Source: Desulfobotulus alkaliphilus
GTDB lineage: Bacteria; Desulfobacterota; Desulfobacteria; Desulfobacterales; ASO4-4
Direction of reading: 5' to 3'
DNA: 64,000 bases
Assembly: GCF_007830435.1 (NCBI RefSeq)
Contig: NZ_VLLC01000008.1
Span: 18,807-82,806, forward strand
Shown here one piece after another: positions 1 to 7,501 of this stretch. The notes under the pieces were generated by a model. The model saw only the letters and a program-made list of their open reading frames with translations, searched no databases and was not told the DNA's origin. Every line of letters starts with the position of its first letter. Within the stretch, counting starts at the first letter, position 1. The translations under genes and the position numbers were made by a program.

Positions 1-93
1 TTTGTCATAAAGTAACTTTTGAAGTTACTCAGAAGCAACCCACGCCGTGTTACGGCGCTTTGTCATAAAGTAACTTTTGAAGTTACTCAGAAG
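1..93. repeat. Two direct copies of a 35-bp repeat with internal palindromes
   Basis: Positions 1-35 and 59-93 are identical and are separated by a 23-bp spacer, giving a 58-bp period. Each copy contains the dyad AGTAACTT-TTG-AAGTTACT, and the spacer contains a second dyad, CGCCGT-GTT-ACGGCG (43-57). The array may continue to the left of the window. It lies directly upstream of the ispH fusion gene. It could be an intergenic tandem repeat or a paired protein-binding site. Two copies with one spacer are too few to call a CRISPR array. Confidence 0.75.
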
Positions 94-137
94 TTACGAA
101 AATCTTTAACTTTTTTCATCCGACCGAGAGCTTATTT

Positions 138-1880
138 ATGCATATCCAGATAGCAAAAACAGCAGGCTTCTGCATGGGTGTCCGCAGGGCCGTTGACATG
201 GCCATTGATGCGGCAAACAAAAGTGAAGGCCCCATATGCACCTATGGGCCTCTGATTCATAACCCACAGGTCCTTGACATTCTTGAAGAAAAAGGCATCC
301 CCATCCTCAACGGCATTCCGGAAAAGGGAGAGGGTACCATCATCATCCGTGCCCACGGAATCCCTCCCTGTCAGCAGAAGAAACTTCAGGATGCCGGATA
401 CACGGTCATGGACGCCACCTGCCCCCGCGTCATCCGTGTGCAGACCATCATCCGGAAGCATACGGAATCGGGGCACCATGTCATTATTGCAGGGGATGCC
501 GATCACCCCGAGGTTGTGGGACTTCTGGGCTACGCCGGCAGTACTGGCCATGTCATAAGCAGCATGGAAGAACTGGCTGCCCTTCCTGTCTTTGAAAAGG
601 CCATTATCGTGGCCCAGACAACCCAGAACACCCGCTTTTATGAGGATATGCGCACATGGGTTGCAAGGGAAAGATCCCACTACAAAGTATTTAACACCAT
701 CTGTGACTCTACGGAAAAACGCCAGAATGAAACCATGGCTCTGGCAAAGGAGGTTGATCTTGTCATTGTTGTAGGCGGCAAAGAGTCCGGCAACACCCAG
801 AGGCTTGCGGAAGTAGCCATGGAAGCCGGAACCCCCAGCCTTCACATTGAATCCGCCGAAGAAATCCCAAGGGATATACTGAGCGGTAAAAAACGCATCG
901 GTATCACCGCAGGTGCTTCCACACCCAACTGGATTCTGCGTCAGGTCGTCAGTACCCTTGAAGGTCAGGCCATGACGGACAGCCCCATGCAGGCATGGAT
1001 AAAAAGAACCCAGCGTTTGCTTTTAAGCAGCAATATCTACCTTGCCATGGGGGCTGCTGCCCTCAGCTATGCCGCCAGCACGCTGCAGGGATTCGACCAT
1101 GAACTTCGCTACTCCCTCATTGCCGCAAGCTATATTCTTTCCATGCAGATCTTCAATACCCTCACGGGGATTCCTTCGGACCGCTACAACAATCCGGAGA
1201 GGGCAAAACTCTACGAAACCCACCGGCCATTTTTCTTTTTTCTTGCGGGTGCTGCCGGAATTACAGGCCTTGCAACGGCATTCCAGGCTGGCATCTTTCC
1301 CTTTACCATGCTTTTTTTCATGACCCTTGCGGGCCTTCTTTACACAGCCCCCCTTTTACCAGCCTCCTTTTCCCGCACCCACATCCGCAGCTTAAAGGAT
1401 ATTCCGGGATCCAAAACCATCCTGATTGCCATTGCCTGGGGAGTTCTCTGCGTTATTCTTCCTTCGGCAGGCATCAGGGGGAGTCTTGACACCGCCACCC
1501 TTTCGGCCTTTCTCTTTGTGGCTGCGCTTGTTTTTGTCCGCACCGCTTTTTTTGATGTCATGGCCCTTCAGGGAGACCGCATTGTCGGGAAAGAAACCCT
1601 TCCCATTCTCCTTGGAGAAGAAAGGAGCCGCAGGCTGCTCATTCTCCTGAGCACCCTTGTGTTTACAGGAATTTTTTTCTGCATCCATCTTTCCATTTTC
1701 CCTGATCCGGCCTTTTTTCTGGCCCTTGCCCCCTTTCTTCTGATATGGATGCTGTGTGGTGAAATCAGCGGTCGCATTCCTGCGGATACACATCTGGCTT
1801 TTCACATTGAAAGCCTGCTCATCCTGACCGGTATTCTGGCAACCATGATTAAAATTCCCACGCTGCAAAATATTTGGTAA
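138..1880 (+). CDS. ispH: IspH (HMBPP reductase) fused to a UbiA-type prenyltransferase domain
   Basis: Residues 1 to about 280 are a complete 4-hydroxy-3-methylbut-2-enyl diphosphate reductase, the last step of the MEP isoprenoid pathway, making IPP and DMAPP. The three cluster cysteines are C12, C95 and C189. The substrate residues H41 and H74 and the SGN motif (217-219) are present. From about residue 295 the protein becomes a polytopic membrane domain. It has two Asp-rich UbiA-like motifs: one around NTLTGIPSDRYNNPER, the second FFDVMALQGDRIVGKETLP. IspH alone is about 280-320 aa, so the extra 290 aa are a real fusion in one frame. The fusion could pass isoprenoid diphosphates to a membrane prenyl transfer; the acceptor is unknown. 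The ATG at 138 has only a weak upstream GAG. Confidence 0.93.
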   Translation: MHIQIAKTAGFCMGVRRAVDMAIDAANKSEGPICTYGPLIHNPQVLDILEEKGIPILNGIPEKGEGTIIIRAHGIPPCQQKKLQDAGYTVMDATCPRVIRVQTIIRKHTESGHHVIIAGDADHPEVVGLLGYAGSTGHVISSMEELAALPVFEKAIIVAQTTQNTRFYEDMRTWVARERSHYKVFNTICDSTEKRQNETMALAKEVDLVIVVGGKESGNTQRLAEVAMEAGTPSLHIESAEEIPRDILSGKKRIGITAGASTPNWILRQVVSTLEGQAMTDSPMQAWIKRTQRLLLSSNIYLAMGAAALSYAASTLQGFDHELRYSLIAASYILSMQIFNTLTGIPSDRYNNPERAKLYETHRPFFFFLAGAAGITGLATAFQAGIFPFTMLFFMTLAGLLYTAPLLPASFSRTHIRSLKDIPGSKTILIAIAWGVLCVILPSAGIRGSLDTATLSAFLFVAALVFVRTAFFDVMALQGDRIVGKETLPILLGEERSRRLLILLSTLVFTGIFFCIHLSIFPDPAFFLALAPFLLIWMLCGEISGRIPADTHLAFHIESLLILTGILATMIKIPTLQNIW

Positions 1881-1933
1881 AGACCTGCTGCCGCACCGAA
1901 ACAGCAGACTGCTGTGCAACAAGGAGCCTTTCC

Positions 1934-2449
1934 ATGGTTTTCCATAACGATAATGCAAGGGATCTCTCCAGAGAGGTTCTCGTGGCCCTGCGCCGTATCA
2001 CCCAGGCCATTGAGCTGCACTCCAGACAACTGGTGAGGAGCCACGGTCTCACAGGACCCCAGCTGATTATTCTCGAAGAAATTGCCAGAAACGGGGAAAT
2101 GGCCGTCACGGAGCTGGCACGGGCCATCAGCCTCAGCCAGGCAACGGTGACGGGTATTCTGCTGCGCCTTGAACGTCAGGGCCTGATTTCAAGACTGCGC
2201 GGGATCAGGGACAAACGCAATACCCTTGTCTCCGTTACGGAAAAAGGAAAAGCCATACTGGACGAGGCCCCTCCCCTGCTGCAGGAAACCTTTGTGCGCC
2301 GCTTTGCGGACCTGCCCCAGTGGGAACAGCTCATGATCCTGTCCAGCCTGCATCACATCGTCCATATGATGCAGGCCAGAAGCATAGACGCTTCTCCCTT
2401 TCTCGTTACAGGCCCCATCCACAATGAAAATGAAACAAAGGGTCAATAG
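1934..2449 (+). CDS. MarR-family transcriptional regulator
   Basis: The protein is 171 aa with a winged helix-turn-helix typical of MarR repressors. The recognition-helix region is LARAISLSQATVTGILLRL and the wing contains RDKRNTLVSVT. The ATG at 1934 is preferred because AAGGAG lies 8 nt upstream; a longer in-frame reading from 1874 has no ribosome site and would overlap the ispH fusion. MarR proteins usually bind palindromes as dimers and respond to small ligands; neither the target nor the ligand can be read here. The gene follows the IspH-UbiA gene by 53 bp, so co-transcription is possible. Confidence 0.9.
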   Translation: MVFHNDNARDLSREVLVALRRITQAIELHSRQLVRSHGLTGPQLIILEEIARNGEMAVTELARAISLSQATVTGILLRLERQGLISRLRGIRDKRNTLVSVTEKGKAILDEAPPLLQETFVRRFADLPQWEQLMILSSLHHIVHMMQARSIDASPFLVTGPIHNENETKGQ

Positions 2450-2663
2450 CGGATAAGAAATCCATAAGGCCTGCACCAGAAAAAGAGGACGCATTTATCC
2501 TGATGGGGATATCCTTAAACAGGCTTTAAGTAAGAAAGACTTTTTGCCGATCACATAAAAGAAGCTGCGAAGGATCAAACAGCATCCGACAGACAGGGGG
2601 TATTCAACCTTTACTCCCAATTTTCAGTGTCGATTTCCGGCACTCATCTGAATAAGACAGAAC
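2450..2663. other. Intergenic stretch with no recognisable gene
   Basis: No convincing coding frame or RNA was seen. Near 2635-2645 there is a single arm (TTCCGGCACTCA) of the small inverted-repeat module that occurs complete at 2775-2845, so this may be debris of the same repeat family. Confidence 0.5.
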
Positions 2664-2925
2664 GTAACTGTTCAGCACAGTTTATTATGAACTGCCAATG
2701 CTGCAATTGTAGCAGCTTCGTACTGTTGCAAGGCTCCGTGGCTATTTGCAAGTGACATTGCAATCGTTTCGGATTCCGGCACTCAAGCCATAAACTCAAT
2801 GCCTACTATAAATAGCAATAAGCTTTTTCAGGCTTGAGTGCCGGAGTGCGTCATGGGCAAATAGCCTGGGGCCTGTGTATATGTCTTGCAGATATGGTAA
2901 TTGGAAAACTGTGCTGAATAATTAC
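2664..2925. mobile_element. MITE-like element, copy A (262 bp)
   Basis: The left end GTAACTGTTCAGCACAGTT and the right end (reverse complement GTAATTATTCAGCACAGTT) form 19-bp terminal inverted repeats. The flanks are gacagaac (2656-2663) and gacagagc (2926-2933), an 8-bp target duplication with one mismatch. There is no coding capacity. The left half contains the core GACATTGCAATCGTTTCGGA shared with the other copies. A second inverted-repeat module (2775-2845) sits inside it. GTAA ends and 8-bp duplications are typical of IS66-family elements, so an IS66-mobilised MITE is a reasonable inference. Confidence 0.85.
2775..2845. repeat. 71-bp nested inverted-repeat module within MITE A
   Basis: The module is bounded by TCCGGCACTCAAGCC and its exact reverse complement GGCTTGAGTGCCGGA. 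A homologous module of the same length lies in the opposite orientation inside copy E (38748-38818). Confidence 0.8.
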
Positions 2926-3007
2926 GACAGAGCAAAGCAAACGGGTGAAAGAGCCGTCGGAATGTTACTGCCTCCTTTTTCCCATGACCTGAACGTCTGG
3001 AGAGCCC

Positions 3008-5233
3008 ATGCCGGAAAAAACCCTTTCCTACCAATGCAAAAAATGCCATGCAGAGCAGCAGCTTTCAGGCGCTGCAGCGGGCAGTGTCGTGCCCTGCACC
3101 CATTGCAGCGCCCCCATGGCCATACCCGCCTCTGCACCTCCGGTGATTCTGCAGCTGGCCCTGCACGCAGGGGATATTACAAAGGAAGGGCTTTCTGAAA
3201 TCATGCGGCTGTGGGAGGAAAAAAGGGCCGAAAACCCCCATACGGAAATTCTGGAAGTTCTTAAGGATCAACCGGGCATAACTGAAGAAAAAATCAATAA
3301 ACTGAAAAAAACCCATAAGGTTTGGCTGCTGCGCAGCCGGGAAAAACGCCTTGCAGCGGCCATTCTGCGCCTTGGGTGGGTTTCCGAAGAAAAAATAAAG
3401 CAGGCCACGGACATTCAGCAGCTCATTTTCCGCAAAAAAGGCGTTCACCCCGGCCTCGGAGATGTTTTAATCCAGCAGGGCCATTTGAAAAAGGCCCAGC
3501 TGGATGCCATTCTCAAGGCCATGAATAAATGTGATGAACCCGCTGCAAAAGCCCCGCCTGAAACAAAAAAAACACCACCCAAAGACCCTGAAGGGGATCC
3601 TGTCTGCCATGCATCCGCCCCCGATGGAATTCCCTGTTATACAATGGAGCAGGATGAAACATCCCCGTCTGAACTGGACAGCTATCTCAGCCTGACCGTT
3701 TCCAAAGACAATATGGCCGCATTCATCAGGGAAAAAGAACCCCTTCCCCCACACCTTACAACCGATGAGCTGCTGGACTGGATTCAGGCAAAGGGCATCA
3801 TTTATGGCCTTGTGGACCAAAACCTGCTGGATGGTTTCATCCGTTTTGAATCCGTGCGCCAGTCCAGCTTCAAAACAGCCTCAGGCAAGCCTCCAAGGCC
3901 AGGGAAGGAAGGAAGGATTCAGTTTCATTTTCCAACGGATTTCCTCTCCAGCGGTGCCATGCTCACCGATGACGGACGCATTGACTTCCGGGAGCGGGGT
4001 GCCATTCCCCATGTGACAAAGGGCAGTCTTCTTGCTGAAAAAACAGCTACCATCCATGGAGTAAACGGAGTGGATGTCTTTGGCAATATACAGGTGGTTC
4101 CCGAAGTGAAGGATCCCCCCTTAAAAGCGGGAACCGGCGTCTACACCAGCGAGGACCGTCTCAAAATATTTGCCAAAATCGACGGTCAGCCTTCCCTCCG
4201 GGCCTCGGGCGAAGTCTCTGTGATTGACGAAATTCTCATCAAAGGGGATGTGGGCTATGAGACCGGCCATATTCAGTATGAGGGCAAAGTCCGCATTACG
4301 GGTAAAATTCCGGCGGGATTCCGGGTAGAGGCCAATGAAGTAACCGCAGAAGCCGTAGACGGCGGCCAGATCAGTGCCAAGGGAGATGTGGTGATCACCA
4401 ATGGAATCACCGAGGGGGAAGTTTATACGGAAGGGGAAGTGCGGGCCAAATTTGTCAATAAGTCCAAAATACGAACCCTTTCCAATGTCACCATTCACAG
4501 TGAAGTGATTGATTCCGACATTGCCTGCTCCGGTGGTTTCAACATCCGTAGCGGAAAAATCATTGCTTCGGAAATAGCTGCCCGTCAGGGTATTGAAGCG
4601 GGTACCATCGGAACGGAAATATCCTCTTCTTCCACCCTGCATATCGGTATTGATCTCCCCCTTCAGGAAACCTTCATGGAGATCGACCGTAAAATTCAGA
4701 AAAAAAAGGATATCCTATCCAAAGTGCTTCTCCTGCCCCAGGAGCTGGAAAATGAGGAGAAGAAACTTCTCGCCGACATCACCCATTTTGCCCAGGTCCA
4801 GGACCGTTCCGGCCTGAAACTGAAACTCATTCAGGAAAAAAAATTTGACGAAGCAGAAACCACCGCCGCCGAAGCCCCTTCTCTGGTAAAAAAACTCCAT
4901 GAAGACATGCAGGAGGCCGAAAAAAGACTGGGAGAACTCTTTAACCGTCAGGACACCATTGATGATGACAAAAAAAAGGCCCGGGAAGCCATAGATGCGG
5001 CAGAAAAAAATCTGAAAGAAGACGAGCAGGAAAAAAAGGCCATGGAAGACTGGGCTGCCCAGCGTACGCCCATTGCCCTTTTGAAAATCAACAGCAAGGC
5101 CTATCCGGGGACACGGATTGTCGGCTCCAAAGCCCAGGCCACCCTTCAGGAGCCCTTATCCAAGTGCATGGTACGTCAGGTTGAAGTCCAGGATACGGGG
5201 GAAAAGGAATATATCATACGTATATTCAGGTAA
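3008..5233 (+). CDS. FapA-family (DUF342) polymer-like protein with N-terminal zinc ribbon
   Basis: The protein is 741 aa. It starts with a putative zinc ribbon (C10, C13, C30, C33), followed by a region of about 170 aa resembling no named domain. A FapA/DUF342 beta-helical domain spans roughly residues 220-555, rich in short Gly-Val-Ile repeats such as DEILIKGDVGYETG. A charged coiled coil (about 560-690) and a short C-terminal cap follow. FapA-type proteins have been linked to flagellar assembly and envelope processes, but the biochemical role is not settled. There are no flagellar genes nearby. GGAGAG lies just before the ATG. The gene stands alone downstream of MITE copy A, which may have changed its promoter region. 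Confidence 0.85.
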   Translation: MPEKTLSYQCKKCHAEQQLSGAAAGSVVPCTHCSAPMAIPASAPPVILQLALHAGDITKEGLSEIMRLWEEKRAENPHTEILEVLKDQPGITEEKINKLKKTHKVWLLRSREKRLAAAILRLGWVSEEKIKQATDIQQLIFRKKGVHPGLGDVLIQQGHLKKAQLDAILKAMNKCDEPAAKAPPETKKTPPKDPEGDPVCHASAPDGIPCYTMEQDETSPSELDSYLSLTVSKDNMAAFIREKEPLPPHLTTDELLDWIQAKGIIYGLVDQNLLDGFIRFESVRQSSFKTASGKPPRPGKEGRIQFHFPTDFLSSGAMLTDDGRIDFRERGAIPHVTKGSLLAEKTATIHGVNGVDVFGNIQVVPEVKDPPLKAGTGVYTSEDRLKIFAKIDGQPSLRASGEVSVIDEILIKGDVGYETGHIQYEGKVRITGKIPAGFRVEANEVTAEAVDGGQISAKGDVVITNGITEGEVYTEGEVRAKFVNKSKIRTLSNVTIHSEVIDSDIACSGGFNIRSGKIIASEIAARQGIEAGTIGTEISSSSTLHIGIDLPLQETFMEIDRKIQKKKDILSKVLLLPQELENEEKKLLADITHFAQVQDRSGLKLKLIQEKKFDEAETTAAEAPSLVKKLHEDMQEAEKRLGELFNRQDTIDDDKKKAREAIDAAEKNLKEDEQEKKAMEDWAAQRTPIALLKINSKAYPGTRIVGSKAQATLQEPLSKCMVRQVEVQDTGEKEYIIRIFR

Positions 5234-5344
5234 GAAATGTCAAAGGAATGTAACAGGCTTTTCAAAGCCCTTTTCCCCGTGCTATCCTTTAGAAAATAAT
5301 CAAAGAGGCTGTATCTGCCCATTTTCATAACAAGGATACCCCCC

Positions 5345-6274
5345 ATGAACACCATTATTCCTGCCCCCCTGCGGGGGACGCTTGTCATCAGCATCATCGG
5401 ACTTTCCACGGCTGTCCTGTTCATTCCCCTCATCTGTCTCGCCATACTAAAAATTGCCATCCCATGGAAAGCCAGCCGAAGCGTATGCACCCGGATACTC
5501 ATCCACATCAGCACCCTCTGGGTTTACATCAACAGCCAGACCTTTTCCCTTCTACTCCCTACGAGGTGGGAAGTGCGGGGCGGGGAGAGGCTGTCTCCCA
5601 AAGGATGGTATCTTGTGCTGTGCAATCACCAGAGCTGGGTAGACATTCTGGCCCTGCAAAAGGAGCTGAGGGGAAAAGTACCCTTTTTAAAGTTTTTTTT
5701 AAAGCAGCAGCTCATATGGGTCCCCGTCATGGGTATCGCATGGTGGGCGCTGGATTTCCCCTTTATGAAGCGCTACAAAAAAGAATACATCCTTAAATAT
5801 CCCCACAAAAAAGGCAAAGACCTTGAGGCCACACGCAAAGCCTGTGAAAAATTCCGGACCAGCCCTGTTTCCGTCATGAACTTTGTGGAAGGCACCCGCT
5901 TTACCCCCAAAAAACATCTCTGGCAGAAAAGCCCCTTTACAGGGCTTCTAAGGCCAAAGGCTGCAGGCACGGCCTTTGTTCTCTCTGCCATGGGAGATCA
6001 GATGGATCAGATCGTTGATGTCACCATTGCCTACCCCAAAGGCATTCCCACCTTCTGGCAGTTCATATGCGGCAAAACCCCCCTTATCCGTATGCACATC
6101 CGTACATTACCCATCCATGCAAAACTGCGGGGAGACTATTTTAATGATACGGATTTCAGGGAAACCTTCCAGCAGACCCTCAACGGTCTCTGGCTGGAAA
6201 AGGAAAAACGCCTGATGGAAATGCAGCAGGAGATATGGAGAGATCCAGATCAGATAAAAATGGAAGCTGCATAA
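5345..6274 (+). CDS. YihG-like 1-acylglycerol-3-phosphate acyltransferase
   Basis: The protein is 309 aa with two N-terminal hydrophobic segments and a PlsC/LPLAT domain. The catalytic H(X4)D motif is NHQSWVD (H95, D100), and the acceptor-binding motif is FVEGTR (EGTR at 182-185). The long basic insert and C-terminus resemble the YihG/OlsA-like branch rather than compact PlsC. The likely reaction is acyl transfer to a lysophospholipid at the inner membrane. An AAGGA-type ribosome site precedes ATG 5345. It is a single gene, converging on the IHF-like gene. Confidence 0.85.
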   Translation: MNTIIPAPLRGTLVISIIGLSTAVLFIPLICLAILKIAIPWKASRSVCTRILIHISTLWVYINSQTFSLLLPTRWEVRGGERLSPKGWYLVLCNHQSWVDILALQKELRGKVPFLKFFLKQQLIWVPVMGIAWWALDFPFMKRYKKEYILKYPHKKGKDLEATRKACEKFRTSPVSVMNFVEGTRFTPKKHLWQKSPFTGLLRPKAAGTAFVLSAMGDQMDQIVDVTIAYPKGIPTFWQFICGKTPLIRMHIRTLPIHAKLRGDYFNDTDFRETFQQTLNGLWLEKEKRLMEMQQEIWRDPDQIKMEAA

Positions 6275-6319
6275 CCGGCGACTCCAGCCGGAGCCTTTCT
6301 GTCGCCTGACACAGGGTAA

Positions 6320-6610
6320 TTATTCCGCCATCTGGTTAACTCTGTCCCTCAGAACAGAAGAACATTTAAAGGTGACCACCTTCCTGCCATCCAGCATCAT
6401 GCTGTCTCCAGTAGCAGGATTGCGTCCAAGCCTCGGCTTTTTATCCCTGACACAGAATTTTCCAAACCCGCTGACCAGCACGTCTTCTCCGGACTCCAGA
6501 TTGCGTTTGATTATTTCCAGCAGTATCTCCACGATCTCTATACTGTGCCTGCGGTGAATACCAAGACCTTCCTGAATGGCATCAGCAATATTATTTTTCG
6601 TCAACGTCAT
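6320..6610 (-). CDS. IHF alpha-like DNA-bending protein (HU/IHF family)
   Basis: At 96 aa it has the normal length for the family. The beta-arm carries GRNPATGD (62-69), including the conserved proline that intercalates in DNA. The N-terminus (MTLTKNNIADAIQEGLG) resembles IhfA. These proteins bend DNA as dimers in transcription, recombination and nucleoid structure. A partner beta subunit is not in the window, so homodimer versus heterodimer is open. GGGGATGAGG precedes the ATG. It is divergent from the thioesterase gene. Confidence 0.9.
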   Translation of the reverse strand: MTLTKNNIADAIQEGLGIHRRHSIEIVEILLEIIKRNLESGEDVLVSGFGKFCVRDKKPRLGRNPATGDSMMLDGRKVVTFKCSSVLRDRVNQMAE

Positions 6611-6724
6611 ATCCTCATCCCCTTTAGCGTGAATTCATCCCGGGCTATCGTAACAATTTGGAACAAATCTTACGGATGTTTTTAAATAAATCAAGCATAA
6701 ACGGCACATTGCAATGGAATCTTT

Positions 6725-6743
6725 CTGATATCTGACATATCAG
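6725..6743. promoter_or_regulatory. 19-bp palindrome in the divergent IHF-like/thioesterase intergenic region
   Basis: CTGATAT-CTGAC-ATATCAG is a perfect 7-bp dyad with a 5-nt centre. It lies between the divergent genes and upstream of the thioesterase -35 box. It could be an operator; the regulator is unknown. Confidence 0.35.
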
Positions 6744-6795
6744 GAGATGCCCTTCCCTGATAAGGACAGGACACCTGACACAGGCTACAGAACAA

Positions 6796-6825
6796 TTGAC
6801 AAAAAAAAGAAAGCCCTTCTATAGT
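6796..6825 (+). promoter_or_regulatory. Sigma-70-type promoter of the thioesterase gene
   Basis: TTGACA (6796-6801) and TATAGT (6820-6825) are separated by 18 bp, about 80 bp before the start codon of the thioesterase gene. Confidence 0.65.
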
Positions 6826-6903
6826 GGCGGAGTTTCACCATCAGATTTTTTATTCAGGTAAAAAATATCAGTCGGAAATACCCATTCATACGGAGAAGAA
6901 ACC

Positions 6904-7407
6904 ATGCAAGGAAAAACTGTCAGGGAAAGCCGGGTTATTCTGTCCCATCTTATGCTGCCGGAAGACACCAACCCCGCTGGCAATGTCCATGGTGGTGTTA
7001 TCATGAAATACATTGATAATGCAGCAGGGGTTGTGGCCGTACGCCATGCCAGAAAACTCTGCGTCACAGCGTCTGTTGACCGGCTTGATTTTTTTAACCC
7101 CGTTTTCATCGGCAATCTTCTCATCATCAAAGCCAGTATGAACATGGTTGGCAGCACATCGGCAGAAATCGGCGTACGGGTAGAAGCAGAGGATGTCCTT
7201 ACCGGTGAAATAAGGCACGTGGTTTCTGCTTACCTCACCTTTGTGGCGCTGGATGATAAAATGAAACCCAGCCCCATGCCTCCCCTGATACTTGAAAATA
7301 AAGACGAGGAACGCCGTAACAGGGAAGCAAAGGACAGGCACAGGGTACGTATAGCAGAAAAACAAAAGGAGAAAGCCTGCCAGAAAAACCCGGACCTCTG
7401 CGCATAA
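6904..7407 (+). CDS. Acyl-CoA thioesterase, YciA/BACH-like hotdog fold
   Basis: The protein is 167 aa. The hotdog motif NPAGNVHGGVIMKYID (from residue 23) holds the catalytic Asn/Asp-region residues of YciA-type thioesterases. VTASVDRLDFFNPV is the second conserved strand region. It hydrolyses acyl-CoA to free acid and CoA in the cytosol. The last 35 residues are highly charged, a common tail in this subfamily. It has its own promoter (6796-6825) and terminator (7424-7447), so it is monocistronic. Confidence 0.9.
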   Translation: MQGKTVRESRVILSHLMLPEDTNPAGNVHGGVIMKYIDNAAGVVAVRHARKLCVTASVDRLDFFNPVFIGNLLIIKASMNMVGSTSAEIGVRVEAEDVLTGEIRHVVSAYLTFVALDDKMKPSPMPPLILENKDEERRNREAKDRHRVRIAEKQKEKACQKNPDLCA

Positions 7408-7423
7408 ACTAAAATCATGGGTT

Positions 7424-7447
7424 AAAAACCCGGCTACCCGGGTTTTT
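7424..7447 (+). terminator. Rho-independent terminator after the thioesterase gene
   Basis: AAAAACCCGG-CTAC-CCGGGTTTTT is a perfect 10-bp stem ending in a T run, 17 bp after the stop codon. Confidence 0.85.
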
Positions 7448-7501
7448 AGCCCTTTGGCATCCATAAAACCAAACAAAAATCTCCTGCCATGGAAAAAAGA
7501 T

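Noticed and set aside
1-93. CRISPR array
   Set aside because: Only two copies and one 23-bp palindromic spacer, with no cas genes in the window.
6277-6306. Terminator between the acyltransferase and IHF-like genes
   Set aside because: GGCGAC/GTCGCC arms exist, but there is no T run and the loop is long; too weak to list.
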